NCBI RefSeq assembly: GCF_001580365.1
Contig: NZ_CP014480.1
Location: forward strand, 3,123,981-3,187,980
DNA: 64,000 nucleotides
Origin: Kocuria turfanensis
GTDB taxonomy: Bacteria; Actinomycetota; Actinomycetes; Actinomycetales; Micrococcaceae
Direction: 5' to 3'
In this document: positions 50,933 through 60,208 of the stretch, in pieces
Layout: every line of letters begins with the position of its first letter
Numbering within the stretch: position 1 is the stretch's first letter
Position numbers and translations under genes: made by a program
The notes under the pieces: model-generated
The model's database searches: none
Seen by the model: only the letters and a program-made list of their open reading frames with translations
What the model was told of the DNA's origin: nothing

Positions 50933-52201
50933 GTGAGTCCAACTGCCATCGCCGTCGTCGCCGGCCTGCTCGGCTTCGCCCTGGGCGTGAGCGGTCTGAT
51001 CGGCCTGCGGCTGAGCGGCCGCGGCCGCCGCGCCCGCGCCGACGTGCAGGAGCCCACCCTGCCGGACGGCACCGCGGACGTCCTCGCCGTGATCGGGCGC
51101 GCCTACGTGGTGGTGGACGGCGTCGACGGCGTGGTGCGCGCCTCCCCGGCCGCCTACGCGTTCGGCCTGGTCCGGGGGCACACCGTGGTGCACGAGCAGA
51201 TGCTGGAGATGATCCGCCGCGCCCGGCGCAGCGGGGTGATCGAGGAGCGGCGGGTGGAACTGTCCCGCGGGCCCTTCCAGACCGGCGCCGTGGTGCTCGA
51301 CGTCCGGGTGGCGCCCATCGCCGAGGAGTACATCCTGCTGCTCGCCGACGACCAGACCGAGATCGCCCGGGCGCAGTCGATCCGCAACGACTTCGTGGCC
51401 AACGTCTCGCACGAGCTGAAGACCCCGGTGGGGGCGATCGGGCTGCTCGCCGAGGCGATCGAGGACGCGGCCGAGGACGAGGAGGCCGTGCGCCGCTTCG
51501 CCCAGCGGCTGCACAAGGAGTCGGTCCGACTCACCGCCCTGGTGCAGGACATCATCGAGCTGTCCCGCCTGCAGAGCGCCGACGTCGTCACCGAGGGCCG
51601 GCCCGTGGACCTCAACCAGGTGATCGCCGACGCCGTGGACCGCAACCGGTTCCCGGCCGAGAACAAGCGGATCGAGCTGGTGGTCGGCGGCCGCGTGACC
51701 CGGCCCGTCTTCGGCGACCCCGACCTGCTGGTCACCGCCCTGCGCAACCTCATCGACAACGCGGTGCACTACTCCCCGGAGGGCACCCGCGTGGGCGTCG
51801 GCGTCCGCGAGCGGGACGGCATGGCGCAGATCTCGGTCACCGACCAGGGCCCGGGCATCCCCGAGGACGAGCAGGACCGGATCTTCGAGCGCTTCTACCG
51901 CGTGGACGCGGCCCGCTCCCGGCGCACGGGCGGAACCGGGCTGGGCCTGAGCATCGTCAAGCACGTCATGTCGCAGCACGGCGGGGAGGCCACCGTGTGG
52001 TCGCAGCCGGGCCGCGGCTCCACCTTCACCCTGCGCATCCCCCAGATCGAGGGCGCCGACGAGCCCGAGGAGACCGCCCCGGCGGCCTCCGGCGCGTCCG
52101 CCCCACCGGCGCCCACGACGGCGCGAGCCCAACCAGTGACCACGACCCCACGGCCGGCCGCCCCCGCGCGCCGGACCGGGAGCACGGAGGACCGACAATG
52201 A
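50933..52201 (+). CDS. senX3: Phosphate-sensing histidine kinase SenX3
   Basis: A 422-residue protein, GTG 50933, with TAAGCT (50921-50926) 6 bases upstream. One N-terminal helix (IAVVAGLLGFALGVSGLIGL) is followed by a PAS-like region with no large periplasmic loop. HisKA is FVANVSHELKTPVGAIGLLA (His about 160), with DxxELSRLQ, N-box LRNLIDNAVHYSPEG, and G-boxes VTDQGPGIPEDEQDRIFERFY and GTGLGLSIVKHVM. The C-terminal about 45 residues are Pro/Ala/Thr-rich and disordered. With RegX3 it controls phosphate starvation genes in actinobacteria. It overlaps regX3 by 4 bases. Confidence 0.93.
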   Translation: MSPTAIAVVAGLLGFALGVSGLIGLRLSGRGRRARADVQEPTLPDGTADVLAVIGRAYVVVDGVDGVVRASPAAYAFGLVRGHTVVHEQMLEMIRRARRSGVIEERRVELSRGPFQTGAVVLDVRVAPIAEEYILLLADDQTEIARAQSIRNDFVANVSHELKTPVGAIGLLAEAIEDAAEDEEAVRRFAQRLHKESVRLTALVQDIIELSRLQSADVVTEGRPVDLNQVIADAVDRNRFPAENKRIELVVGGRVTRPVFGDPDLLVTALRNLIDNAVHYSPEGTRVGVGVRERDGMAQISVTDQGPGIPEDEQDRIFERFYRVDAARSRRTGGTGLGLSIVKHVMSQHGGEATVWSQPGRGSTFTLRIPQIEGADEPEETAPAASGASAPPAPTTARAQPVTTTPRPAAPARRTGSTEDRQ

Positions 52202-52878
52202 CCCGCATCCTGATCGTCGAGGACGAGGAATCCCTCAGCGACCCCCTCTCCTACCTGCTGGGGAAGGAGGGCTTCGAGGTGCAGGTCGTGGACAACGGCG
52301 TCGACGCCGTCACGGAGTTCGACCGGGCCGGGGCCGACCTGCTGCTGCTGGACCTCATGCTCCCCGGGCAGTCCGGCACCGAGGTGTGCCGGCAGGTGCG
52401 GCAGCGCTCCTCGGTCCCGATCATCATGCTCACCGCCAAGGACGCCGAGATCGACAAGGTGGTGGGGCTCGAGCTGGGCGCCGACGACTACGTCACCAAG
52501 CCCTACTCCTCGCGCGAGCTCGTGGCCCGGATCCGGGCCGTGCTGCGCCGCCAGGCGGAGCCCGAGGAGCTCGTGACGGCCACCGTGCAGGCCGGCCCGG
52601 TGCGGATGGACGTGGAGCGCCACGTGGTGAGCGTCAACGGCGAGCAGGTGGCCATGCCGCTCAAGGAGTTCGAGCTGCTGGAGATGCTGCTGCGCAACGC
52701 GGGCCGGGTGCTCACCCGCGGGCAGCTCATCGACCGGGTCTGGGGCTCGGACTACGTGGGGGACACCAAGACCCTCGACGTGCACGTCAAGCGCCTGCGC
52801 GCCAAGATCGAGCCCGACCCCTCCGCGCCCCGGCACCTGGTCACGGTGCGGGGGCTGGGCTACAAGTTCGAGGCCTGA
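52198..52878 (+). CDS. regX3: OmpR-family response regulator RegX3
   Basis: A 226-residue protein, ATG 52198 overlapping the senX3 stop (ATGA). The receiver has D52 (LLLLDLMLPGQSG), T79 (MLTA) and K101 (VTKPYSSREL). The winged-helix DNA-binding domain has VNGEQVAMPLKEFELLEMLL, RVLTRGQLIDRVWG and the recognition region KTLDVHVKRLRAKIEPDP. The upstream PHO-box-like repeats are the expected target. Confidence 0.95.
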   Translation: MTRILIVEDEESLSDPLSYLLGKEGFEVQVVDNGVDAVTEFDRAGADLLLLDLMLPGQSGTEVCRQVRQRSSVPIIMLTAKDAEIDKVVGLELGADDYVTKPYSSRELVARIRAVLRRQAEPEELVTATVQAGPVRMDVERHVVSVNGEQVAMPLKEFELLEMLLRNAGRVLTRGQLIDRVWGSDYVGDTKTLDVHVKRLRAKIEPDPSAPRHLVTVRGLGYKFEA

Positions 52879-52916
52879 GGGCCCGCCGCGGGAGCCACCA
52901 CGTGCGTGCACCGGAA

Positions 52917-52951
52917 AGGGCCCGGGACCCGCGCCGCGGGTCCCGGGCCCT
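52917..52951. terminator. Terminator after regX3
   Basis: A 16-bp perfect stem (AGGGCCCGGGACCCGC and complement) with loop GCC, between regX3 and the convergent lipoprotein gene. Confidence 0.85.
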
Positions 52952-52973
52952 GCCCGTGCGCCTCGGCGGCGGG

Positions 52974-53537
52974 TCAGTGCTCGTCGGCCTGCTGGCCTCC
53001 CACGAAGCCCTCCTCGCCCGGCTTCGCCGGGACGTTGGACGGGTTGGCCGGGGTGGTCGGGGCCCCACCGGGAATGAACTCGGCGTAGCGGGGGAAGGTG
53101 TGGTCGAGCACCGGCACGGACTCGGTCACGGACTCGCCGGCGGCGCTGATCTCGGTCTCGACCATCAGGCCGGGCATGGCACCGGCCGGGTCGAGGATCA
53201 CGGGCTCGGTCTCGGACAGCTTCAGGGTGCTCCCGGCGGGGACGGGGATCTCACCCGTGGCGCCGTCCGCGTCCACCGTGACGGTGATGTCCTGGTCGCC
53301 GCTGTTGGTGAGGCTGCCCAGCAGCCGGCCCTCGGACTCGGCGCTCTCGGCCACGATGAGCAGATCGGTCGCCTTCAGCTCGCCCATCTCCACCACGATG
53401 CCGTCCGCGGGCGCGTAGCCCACCTCGGCGGTGGCCACCGGGTTGATGGCGCTGCACCCGCTGGCTGTGAGCAGGGCGGCCACGGCGGCGGCACTGAGGC
53501 CTGCGCGCTTCAGGGACTTGCGGGCGGCGGTCTTCAC
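52974..53537 (-). CDS. Secreted lipoprotein of unknown function (187 aa)
   Basis: GTG 53537 with GAGGAG upstream. The signal peptide MKTAARKSLKRAGLSAAAVA ends in L-T-A-S-G-C, a lipobox. The mature part is a beta-rich domain with VVEMGELKATDLLIVAESAE and SLTNSGDQDITVTVDADG, somewhat like copper-chaperone/DUF461-type immunoglobulin-like folds, but no metal-binding Met/His pattern is clear. The C-terminus is Pro/Gly-rich. It is divergent from carD. Actinobacterial relatives of this small lipoprotein are often found at the carD locus, which I note as recollection. Confidence 0.7.
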   Translation of the reverse strand: MKTAARKSLKRAGLSAAAVAALLTASGCSAINPVATAEVGYAPADGIVVEMGELKATDLLIVAESAESEGRLLGSLTNSGDQDITVTVDADGATGEIPVPAGSTLKLSETEPVILDPAGAMPGLMVETEISAAGESVTESVPVLDHTFPRYAEFIPGGAPTTPANPSNVPAKPGEEGFVGGQQADEH

Positions 53538-53659
53538 GGCGCGTACTCCTCGGGAGCTCAGGACGATGTCCCGACCAGCTTATCCGTTTGCCGACGGATC
53601 GTCCGCATCGCCGGGCGCCCGGGGGCGGCCACGGCGGATCGGCGAATCCTACACCGTGT

Positions 53660-53683
53660 TAGAATGGACGTTCTGAAAGGGGT
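53660..53683 (+). promoter_or_regulatory. carD -10 (TAGAAT) and ribosome-binding site
   Basis: TAGAAT at 53660-53665, then GAAAGGGG (53676-53683), 8 bases from the carD ATG. Unlike many genes here, carD has a leader with a strong ribosome-binding site. The region around the start is notably AT-rich. Confidence 0.6.
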
Positions 53684-53691
53684 ATTTCCAT

Positions 53692-54174
53692 ATGGTTTTT
53701 GAGGTTGGCGAGACGGTTGTCTACCCGCACCACGGCGCGGCGACCATCGAGGAGATCAAGACCCGCACCGTCAAGGGCGAAGAGAAGATGTATCTCAAGC
53801 TCAAGGTGACCCAGGGCGATCTGGTCATCGAGGTCCCCGCGGAGAACGTGGACCTGGTGGGCGTTCGCGACGTCGTCGACGAGGACGGGCTGAAGAAGGT
53901 CATCTCGGTCCTGCAGGCGAAGGACACCGAGGAGGCCAGCAACTGGTCCCGGCGATACAAGGCCAACCTCGAGAAGCTCGCCTCGGGCGACGTCCTGAAG
54001 GTCGCCGAGGTCGTGCGCGACCTGTGGCGCCGGGACCGCGACCGCGGGCTCTCGGCGGGGGAGAAGCGGATGCTGACGAAGGCCCGTCAGATCCTCACCT
54101 CCGAGCTCGCCCTCGCCAAGAAGATCGACGAGGAAGAGGCCGAGAAGCGCCTCGACGACATCCTGGCGTCCTGA
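53692..54174 (+). CDS. carD: CarD-family RNA polymerase-binding transcription regulator
   Basis: A 160-residue protein, ATG 53692. The Tudor-like RNA polymerase-interaction domain is [20 protein letters not shown] through [20 protein letters not shown]. The C-terminal helical DNA-contact domain has [19 protein letters not shown] (with the conserved Trp that inserts at the -10 edge) and [20 protein letters not shown]. CarD stabilises open complexes, especially at GC-rich promoters with weak -10 edges. It is essential in mycobacteria. It sits before ispD-ispF as in other actinobacteria. Confidence 0.96.
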   Translation: MVFEVGETVVYPHHGAATIEEIKTRTVKGEEKMYLKLKVTQGDLVIEVPAENVDLVGVRDVVDEDGLKKVISVLQAKDTEEASNWSRRYKANLEKLASGDVLKVAEVVRDLWRRDRDRGLSAGEKRMLTKARQILTSELALAKKIDEEEAEKRLDDILAS

Positions 54175-54181
54175 CCTCCCC

Positions 54182-55015
54182 GTGACCGGGAACGGGCCAC
54201 GGCCCACGACGGCGAACCCGCCCTCCCCGGAGGGCGGGTTCGCCGTCGTCGTCGTGGCGGCCGGGTCCGGCACCCGGCTCGGGCACGGCATCCCCAAGGC
54301 CCTCGTGCCACTGGACGGCCGCCCCCTGCTCGAGCACGCCCTGCGCGGCGTGGCCGAGGCCGGGATCGCCGACCGGGTGCTCGTCACGGTCCCCGCCGGC
54401 GACGTCGACCTGTCCGCCCTGGCCCGGGCGCACGGGGCGCTGCCCGTGACCGGCGGCGCCTCCCGCGCCGCGTCGGTCCGGGCGGCCCTCGCCGTGCTGG
54501 GGCGCACCGGCCCCGGGTGCACCGCGGTGCTGGTCCACGACGCCGCGCGGTGCCTGACCCCGCCCGCGGTCTTCCGGTCCGTGGCGCGGCGCGTGCGCTC
54601 GGGTGCGCGGGCCGTGGTGCCGGTGCTCCCCGTCGCGGACACGATGCGCCGGGTCGACGAGGCCGGCCGCTCGCTCGGGACCGTGGACCGCACGGTCCTG
54701 CGCGCGGTGCAGACTCCCCAGGGCTTCGACCTCGCCCTGCTGCGCGCGGTCGACCGCGCCGCCGCCGAGGCCGGCACGGACCCGGAGACCGTCACCGACG
54801 ACGCCTCGCTCGTGGAGACCCACGCCCCCGGGGTCGTCGTCCAGACGGTCCCGGGCCACGAGCACGCCTTCAAGATCACCCGGCCCCTCGACCTCGTGCT
54901 GGCCGAGGCCGTGCTCCGGGGCCGGGCGCCCGGCGCCGCCGGCGCGGTCCCGGTCGCCGCCGGGCCCTCCACCGCCACCGCCACCTCCACCGCCACCACC
55001 CCCGAGGAGCGCTGA
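54182..55015 (+). CDS. ispD: 2-C-methyl-D-erythritol 4-phosphate cytidylyltransferase
   Basis: A 277-residue protein. GTG 54182 is the only usable start: the next GTG (54254) would remove the first beta strand. The nucleotidyltransferase core is [21 protein letters not shown], followed by [21 protein letters not shown] and TDDASLVE. It adds CTP to MEP in isoprenoid precursor synthesis (MEP pathway). The C-terminus is an unusual Ala/Thr/Pro tail of about 35 residues. No ribosome-binding site is visible before the GTG, and a 21-bp perfect hairpin covers codons 9-23. Confidence 0.92.
   Translation: MTGNGPRPTTANPPSPEGGFAVVVVAAGSGTRLGHGIPKALVPLDGRPLLEHALRGVAEAGIADRVLVTVPAGDVDLSALARAHGALPVTGGASRAASVRAALAVLGRTGPGCTAVLVHDAARCLTPPAVFRSVARRVRSGARAVVPVLPVADTMRRVDEAGRSLGTVDRTVLRAVQTPQGFDLALLRAVDRAAAEAGTDPETVTDDASLVETHAPGVVVQTVPGHEHAFKITRPLDLVLAEAVLRGRAPGAAGAVPVAAGPSTATATSTATTPEER
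54206..54249 (+). terminator. Perfect 21-bp hairpin inside the 5' end of ispD
   Basis: Arms 54206-54226 and 54229-54249 are fully complementary with a 2-base centre. It lies 31 bases after the carD stop and 24 bases into ispD. It has the look of a carD terminator, yet is translated as part of IspD (Thr-Ala-Asn-Pro-Pro-Ser ... Phe-Ala-Val-Val). It may attenuate ispD expression, with ribosome occupancy deciding. Confidence 0.65.
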
Positions 55016-55019
55016 CCCC

Positions 55020-55511
55020 GTGAACCTGCCCCGCACCGGCATCGCCGTGGACGTCCACGCCTTCGGGCCCGAGGGCACCCCGCTGTGGGTCGCCGGGCTC
55101 GAGTGGCCGGGGGAGCGGGGCCTGGCCGGGCACTCGGACGGGGACGTCGTGGCCCACGCCGCCGCCGACGCCCTGTTCTCGGCCTCGGGCACCGGGGACC
55201 TGGGCTCCAACTTCGGCGTGGACCGCCCCGAGATGCAGGGCGCCTCGGGGCTGCACCTCCTCGCCGAGGCGGCCCGGATCGTGCGGGCGGCCGGGTTCGA
55301 GATCGGCAACGTGGCCGTGCAGCTGATCGGCGAGCGGCCGCGCTTCGCGCCCCGCCGCGCCGAGGCCGAGACCGCCCTCAGCGCCGCGGCCGGCGCGCCC
55401 GTGACGGTCAGCGCCACCACCTCGGACCACCTCGGGTTCCCGGGCCGGGGCGAAGGGCTCGCGGCCGTGGCCACCGCCCTGGTCGTCGCCGTGGGAGCGG
55501 GCGGGGCCTGA
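55020..55511 (+). CDS. ispF: 2-C-methyl-D-erythritol 2,4-cyclodiphosphate synthase
   Basis: A 163-residue protein, GTG 55020, 4 bases after the ispD stop, with GAGGAG inside the end of ispD. It has the metal-site motif AVDVHAFG (D-x-H) and the signature [34 protein letters not shown] completes the family pattern. It cyclises CDP-ME-2-phosphate to MEcPP. It forms an operon with ispD. Confidence 0.94.
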   Translation: MNLPRTGIAVDVHAFGPEGTPLWVAGLEWPGERGLAGHSDGDVVAHAAADALFSASGTGDLGSNFGVDRPEMQGASGLHLLAEAARIVRAAGFEIGNVAVQLIGERPRFAPRRAEAETALSAAAGAPVTVSATTSDHLGFPGRGEGLAAVATALVVAVGAGGA

Positions 55512-55546
55512 CCGGCCCGCGGGCGCGCGCCCTTATGATGGGCCGT

Positions 55547-56977
55547 GTGACTCTGCGCTTCTACGACACCGCCACCGCCTCCGTGCGGGACTTCGAGCCC
55601 GTCCACCCCGGTGAGGCGCGTCTGTACTACTGCGGTGCCACCGTCCAGGGCATGCCGCACATCGGGCACGTGCGCTCCGCGCTCGTCTTCGACCTGCTGG
55701 CGCGCTGGCTGGAGTTCCGCGGCCACCGGGTCACCACGGTGCGCAACGTCACCGACATCGACGACAAGATCCTCGCCAACGCCGCGGCCTCGTTCGCCCC
55801 CGACTACACCGGCGACCACCCCCGCGAGCCGTGGTGGGCGCTGGCCTACCGGTTCGAGCAGGTCTTCAACGCCGCCTACGACGCCATCGGCATCGCCCGG
55901 CCCACCTACGAGCCGCGCGCGACCGGCCACGTCCCGGAGATGCACGCTCTGATCCGGGCCCTCGTCGAGGCCGGGCACGCCTACCCGGCCCCGGACGGCT
56001 CGGGCGACGTCTACTTCGACGTCCGCTCCTGGGCCCGCTACGGGGAGCTCACCCACCAGTCGGTGGACGACATGCAGGACGCCCCGGACGCCGACCCGCG
56101 CGGCAAGCGCGACCCCCGCGACTTCGCCCTGTGGAAGGGGCACAAGGCCGGCGAGCCGGAGACCGCGCGCTGGGAGTCCCCGTGGGGGGCCGGCCGGCCC
56201 GGCTGGCACCTCGAGTGCTCCGCGATGGCCGGGAAGTACCTCGGGGACCACTTCGACATCCACGGCGGCGGCCTGGACCTGCGCTTCCCCCACCACGAGA
56301 ACGAGCTCGCCCAGTCGGCCGCGGCCGGGCAGCGCTTCGCGAACTTCTGGCTGCACAACGGCCTGGTCACCTCCGCGGGGGAGAAGATGTCCAAGTCGAT
56401 CGGCAACACGGTCTCCCCGGCGGACATGCTCGCCGCGGCCCGTCCGCTCGCCGTGCGCTACTACCTCGGCCAGGCCCACTACCGCTCCGTGCTGGACTAC
56501 CGGCCCACCTCCCTGACCGAGGCGGCCGCCGCCGTGGAGCGCATCGAGTCCTTCCTGCGCCACGCCGCGGACTCCGGGCTCGACCTCGCCTGGACCCCCG
56601 CCGACGTGCCGGCGGCCTTCCAGGAGGCCATGGACGACGACCTCAACGTGCCCCAGGCCCTCGCGGCGCTGCACGAGGCCGTGCGGGCGGGCAACTCCGC
56701 GCTCGCCGACGGCGGTGACCCGTCCGCGCCCGCCCGCGCCGTGCGGGCCATGACCGACGTCCTCGGGCTGACCGGGCTCATGGACCTCGGCGGGGCCGGC
56801 GGCAACGCCGCCGAGCACGCCGCCCTCGACGCCCTCGTGCGCTCCCTCCTGACCCAGCGCGAGCAGGCCCGCGCCGCCAAGGACTGGGCCCGGGCCGACG
56901 CGATCCGGGACGAGCTGGCCGCGGCCGGCGTCGCGGTCCGCGACGGCGCCGACGGCGCCGCCTGGTCCGTGGCCTGA
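55547..56977 (+). CDS. cysS: Cysteinyl-tRNA synthetase
   Basis: A 476-residue protein. The start GTG 55547 ([20 protein letters not shown]) is preferred because TATGAT (55534-55539) is 7 bases upstream. In-frame ATGs at 55535 and 55538 lie inside that box. It has HIGH ([15 protein letters not shown]), KMSKS ([12 protein letters not shown]), the zinc ligands ([26 protein letters not shown]), and the C-terminal helical domain with [19 protein letters not shown]. It charges tRNA-Cys. It is 35 bases after ispF. Confidence 0.96.
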   Translation: MTLRFYDTATASVRDFEPVHPGEARLYYCGATVQGMPHIGHVRSALVFDLLARWLEFRGHRVTTVRNVTDIDDKILANAAASFAPDYTGDHPREPWWALAYRFEQVFNAAYDAIGIARPTYEPRATGHVPEMHALIRALVEAGHAYPAPDGSGDVYFDVRSWARYGELTHQSVDDMQDAPDADPRGKRDPRDFALWKGHKAGEPETARWESPWGAGRPGWHLECSAMAGKYLGDHFDIHGGGLDLRFPHHENELAQSAAAGQRFANFWLHNGLVTSAGEKMSKSIGNTVSPADMLAAARPLAVRYYLGQAHYRSVLDYRPTSLTEAAAAVERIESFLRHAADSGLDLAWTPADVPAAFQEAMDDDLNVPQALAALHEAVRAGNSALADGGDPSAPARAVRAMTDVLGLTGLMDLGGAGGNAAEHAALDALVRSLLTQREQARAAKDWARADAIRDELAAAGVAVRDGADGAAWSVA

Positions 56978-57017
56978 GCCGGCCCCCACCCACCACCGAC
57001 CGAAACAGAGGAATCCC

Positions 57018-57980
57018 ATGCCAGCCCCCAAGCGCCCCGGTGCGATCCGCAAGAACAAGAAGGGCCCCCTCGTGGGCACCGGCGGCCACGGCCGCAAGGC
57101 GCTCGAGGGTCGGGGACCGACGCCGAAGGCCGAGGACCGCCCGTACCACAAGGCGCACAAGATGAAGAAGGCCGCCGAGCGGCGCCAGCCCCAGGGCGGC
57201 CGCACCCGGGGCAAGGTCCAGGAGGACCTCGTCACCGGGCGGAACTCGGTGGTCGAGGCGCTGCGGGCGGACATCCCCGCCAAGGCCCTCTACGCGGCGA
57301 GCAGGATCGACGTGGACGACCGCGTGCGGGAGATCCTGCAGATCTGCGCCGAGCGCGGGATCACGATCCTCGAGGCCTCCAAGTCCGAGCTCGACCGGCT
57401 CACGAGCGACGCCGTGCACCAGGGGGTGGCCCTGCAGGTGCCGGCCTATGAGTACGAGGACGCCGTGGAGACCGCCCGCCGGCTGATGACCCAGTGGGAG
57501 AAGCGGCACATCCACCGCCCGCCGCTGCTGGTCGCCCTCGACGGCATCACCGACCCGCGCAACCTCGGGGCCATCATCCGCAGCGCGTCGGCCTTCTCCG
57601 GCAACGCCGTCATCGTCCCCGAGCGCCGCTCCGTGGGCGTCACCGCCTCCGCCTGGAAGACCAGCGCCGGCGCCGCCGCCCGCGTGCCCGTGGCGAAGGC
57701 GGCCAACCTCAACCGCGCGCTCGAGGAGCTCAAGGGCATGAGCTACTTCGTGGTCGGCCTCGACGGCGACGGCGACGTCCAGCTGCCCGGGCTCGAGCTC
57801 GCCACCGAGCCGCTGGTGATCGTGGTCGGGGCCGAGGGCAAGGGCCTGTCCCGGCTGGTCACCGAGAACTGCGACCAGGTCGTCTCCATCCCCATCGACT
57901 CCGCCATGGAGTCCCTCAACGCCTCGCTGGCCGTGGGCATCACCCTGTACGAGGTGTCGCGACGCCGTGCTGGTTCCTGA
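57018..57980 (+). CDS. rlmB: 23S rRNA (guanosine-2'-O)-methyltransferase RlmB-like (SpoU family)
   Basis: A 320-residue protein, ATG 57018 with GAGGAA upstream. A basic N-terminal extension (residues 1-60, Lys/Arg/Gly-rich) is typical of actinobacterial members. The substrate-binding domain is VTGRNSVVEALRADIPAKAL. The SpoU knot has LVALDGITDPRNLGAIIRSA, FVVGLDGDGD, LVIVVGAEGKGLSRL and SIPIDSAMESLNASLAVGI. It probably methylates G2251 in 23S rRNA. It overlaps glgX by 14 bases. Confidence 0.93.
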   Translation: MPAPKRPGAIRKNKKGPLVGTGGHGRKALEGRGPTPKAEDRPYHKAHKMKKAAERRQPQGGRTRGKVQEDLVTGRNSVVEALRADIPAKALYAASRIDVDDRVREILQICAERGITILEASKSELDRLTSDAVHQGVALQVPAYEYEDAVETARRLMTQWEKRHIHRPPLLVALDGITDPRNLGAIIRSASAFSGNAVIVPERRSVGVTASAWKTSAGAAARVPVAKAANLNRALEELKGMSYFVVGLDGDGDVQLPGLELATEPLVIVVGAEGKGLSRLVTENCDQVVSIPIDSAMESLNASLAVGITLYEVSRRRAGS

Positions 57981-60186
57981 GCCCCGGCGGCAGGACACCG
58001 GCCGGCCCTACGTCTCCCACCCGTACCCGCTGGGGGTGCACCCCTCGCACGAGCGCGACGGCAGCGCCAACGTGGCCGTCTACGCCCCCGGGGTGCCGGA
58101 CCTCGACATCGTCTTCCGGCTGCCGGGCGGGCGCTGGCAGCGGCGCCGGCTGACCGGACGCACCGGCGGGGTGCACCACGGGACGATCCCCCCGGCCGAG
58201 CAGCAGCGGCTCTCCGAGACAGGCTTCGAGTACATGCTGCACCGGGACGAGGCCCCGGCGCTGCCCGTCGGCACGGAGTACGGGTTCGTGCCCGCGGACT
58301 CGCCGGTGGCCGCCCGCCGCCGCGCCCCGGACCCCTCCGACCAGCAGGTCCTGCTCGACCCCTACGGCAAGGGCCTGCGCCGCGTGGCCCCGCCGGACGA
58401 CGTCGAGGACCCCGGCCCGGACGCCTACGGCGGACGCTACGTCTCCGTGGTCGCCCAGCAGGACTTCGACTGGGACGAGGACCGCCCGCCGGCCACCGCG
58501 TGGCGGGACACGGTGATCTACGAGGCGCACGTCAAGGGCCTCACCGCCCTGCACCCCGACGTCCCCGAAGAGCTCCGGGGCACGTACGCCGGCCTGGCCC
58601 ACCCGGTGATGACCGACTACCTCACCTCGCTGGGCGTCACGGCCGTGGAGCTGCTGCCCGTGCACGCCCACCTGGACGAGCCCCACCTCACGGCCCTGGG
58701 GCTGAGCAACTACTGGGGCTACAACACGCTGGGCTTCTTCGCCCCGCACGCCGGCTACGCCACCGAGGCCGCCCGCGCCCGCGGCCCCCAGGGCGTGCTC
58801 GACGAGTTCAAGGCGATGGTCCGCGACCTGCACCGGGCCGGCCTCGAGGTCTACCTCGACGTGGTCTACAACCACACGGCCGAGGCCGGGCAGGGCGAGC
58901 CGGCCTACTGCTGGCGCGGCCTCGGCGACGAGGCCTACTACCGGCACGGCGACGACGGCCGCTACGTGGACGTCACCGGGTGCGGCAACTCGGTGAACTT
59001 CGGCAACCCCCGTGTGGTGCAGATGGCCCTGGACTCCCTGCGCTTCTGGGTGGAGCGCTGCCACGTGGACGGCTTCCGCTTCGACCTCGCCCCGGAGCTG
59101 GCCCGCGACGAACGCCACCGCTTCACCCGCAACCACCCCTTCCTGGTCGCCGTGAACGCGGACCCCGCGCTGTTCGGCACCAAGCTCATCGCCGAGCCGT
59201 GGGACGTGGGCATGGGCGGATGGCAGACCGGGCACTTCCCCGAGGGGTGGGCCGACTGGAACGACCGCTTCCGGGACACCGTCCGCGACTTCTGGCTCAC
59301 CGGCCCGCGCAGCATGAGCCTGGGCGGGGACGGGGGCAACGCCTCGCGCCTGGCCGGGGCGCTCACCGGCTCCGCGGACCTGTTCGCCGCCTCCGGGCGC
59401 AGCGCCCTGGCCTCCGTGAACTTCGTGACCGCCCACGACGGCTTCACCCTGGCCGACCTCGTGTCCTACGACAACAAGCACAACCAGGCCAATCTGGAGA
59501 AGAACCGGGACGGCACCAACGACAACCACTCCTGGAACCACGGGATCGAGGGCCCGGCCCGGGACGTGCGGATCCGCGCCGACCGCGCGCAGACCGCGCG
59601 CAACGTGATGGCCACCCTGCTCTTCTCCCAGGGCGTGCCGATGATCACCGCCGGGGACGAGTTCGGCCGCAGCCAGCGCGGGAACAACAACGCCTACTGC
59701 CAGGACAACGAGCTCTCCTGGGTGGACTGGCGCCACACCCCCGCCGACCGGGCCATGCTGGCCGCGACCCGCTCCCTCGTGGCCGTGCGCGGCGAGTTCC
59801 TCGCCGGGCAGCCGTCCCACTTCCCGACCCGGCCGGACGAGGTGATGATGCACTGGTTCGGCCCGGACGGCTCGCCCATGACCGCGACCGACTGGCAGGC
59901 CCCCGGCGCCCGCACCATCCAGGTGCTGATCGGCTCGCGCGGCGGACGCGTCTCGGGGCTGATGGTGGTCAACGGCGCGAGCGCCGACATGGCGATCACG
60001 TTCCCGGACGTCACGCAGCTGCTGCGCCCCGACGAGGAGGAGCACCCGCTGCGGGCCTCGGAGGGCGTCTACGCCCTGGTGCACAGCACCGCCTCGGTGC
60101 TGCACGGCCGCTACGGCGCCCGCTACCGCGCCGGGCGGCCCCAGGGCGTGCCCGCCAACTCGGTCACCCTGTTCCGGCTCCTCTGA
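57967..60186 (+). CDS. glgX: Glycogen debranching enzyme GlgX
   Basis: A 739-residue protein from GTG 57967, overlapping the rlmB end. An N-terminal CBM48 (YPLGVHPSHERDGSANVAVY) is followed by a GH13 barrel with VYEAHVKGLT, the nucleophile in HVDGFRFDLAPEL (Asp about 373), acid/base in LIAEPWDVG (Glu about 410) and VTAHDGFTLADL (Asp about 490). It removes alpha-1,6 branches left by phosphorylase. Convergent glgP and then glgE follow, making an alpha-glucan group. The N-terminal reading before residue 15 is uncertain. Confidence 0.95.
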   Translation: MLVPEPRRQDTGRPYVSHPYPLGVHPSHERDGSANVAVYAPGVPDLDIVFRLPGGRWQRRRLTGRTGGVHHGTIPPAEQQRLSETGFEYMLHRDEAPALPVGTEYGFVPADSPVAARRRAPDPSDQQVLLDPYGKGLRRVAPPDDVEDPGPDAYGGRYVSVVAQQDFDWDEDRPPATAWRDTVIYEAHVKGLTALHPDVPEELRGTYAGLAHPVMTDYLTSLGVTAVELLPVHAHLDEPHLTALGLSNYWGYNTLGFFAPHAGYATEAARARGPQGVLDEFKAMVRDLHRAGLEVYLDVVYNHTAEAGQGEPAYCWRGLGDEAYYRHGDDGRYVDVTGCGNSVNFGNPRVVQMALDSLRFWVERCHVDGFRFDLAPELARDERHRFTRNHPFLVAVNADPALFGTKLIAEPWDVGMGGWQTGHFPEGWADWNDRFRDTVRDFWLTGPRSMSLGGDGGNASRLAGALTGSADLFAASGRSALASVNFVTAHDGFTLADLVSYDNKHNQANLEKNRDGTNDNHSWNHGIEGPARDVRIRADRAQTARNVMATLLFSQGVPMITAGDEFGRSQRGNNNAYCQDNELSWVDWRHTPADRAMLAATRSLVAVRGEFLAGQPSHFPTRPDEVMMHWFGPDGSPMTATDWQAPGARTIQVLIGSRGGRVSGLMVVNGASADMAITFPDVTQLLRPDEEEHPLRASEGVYALVHSTASVLHGRYGARYRAGRPQGVPANSVTLFRLL

Positions 60187-60208
60187 AGACGCGCCGGGCC
60201 GGGCGGAT

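Noticed and set aside
53692..54174. Sporulation or carotenoid-specific role for CarD
   Set aside because: The protein is the short RNA polymerase-binding CarD type of actinobacteria, not the larger Myxococcus regulator.
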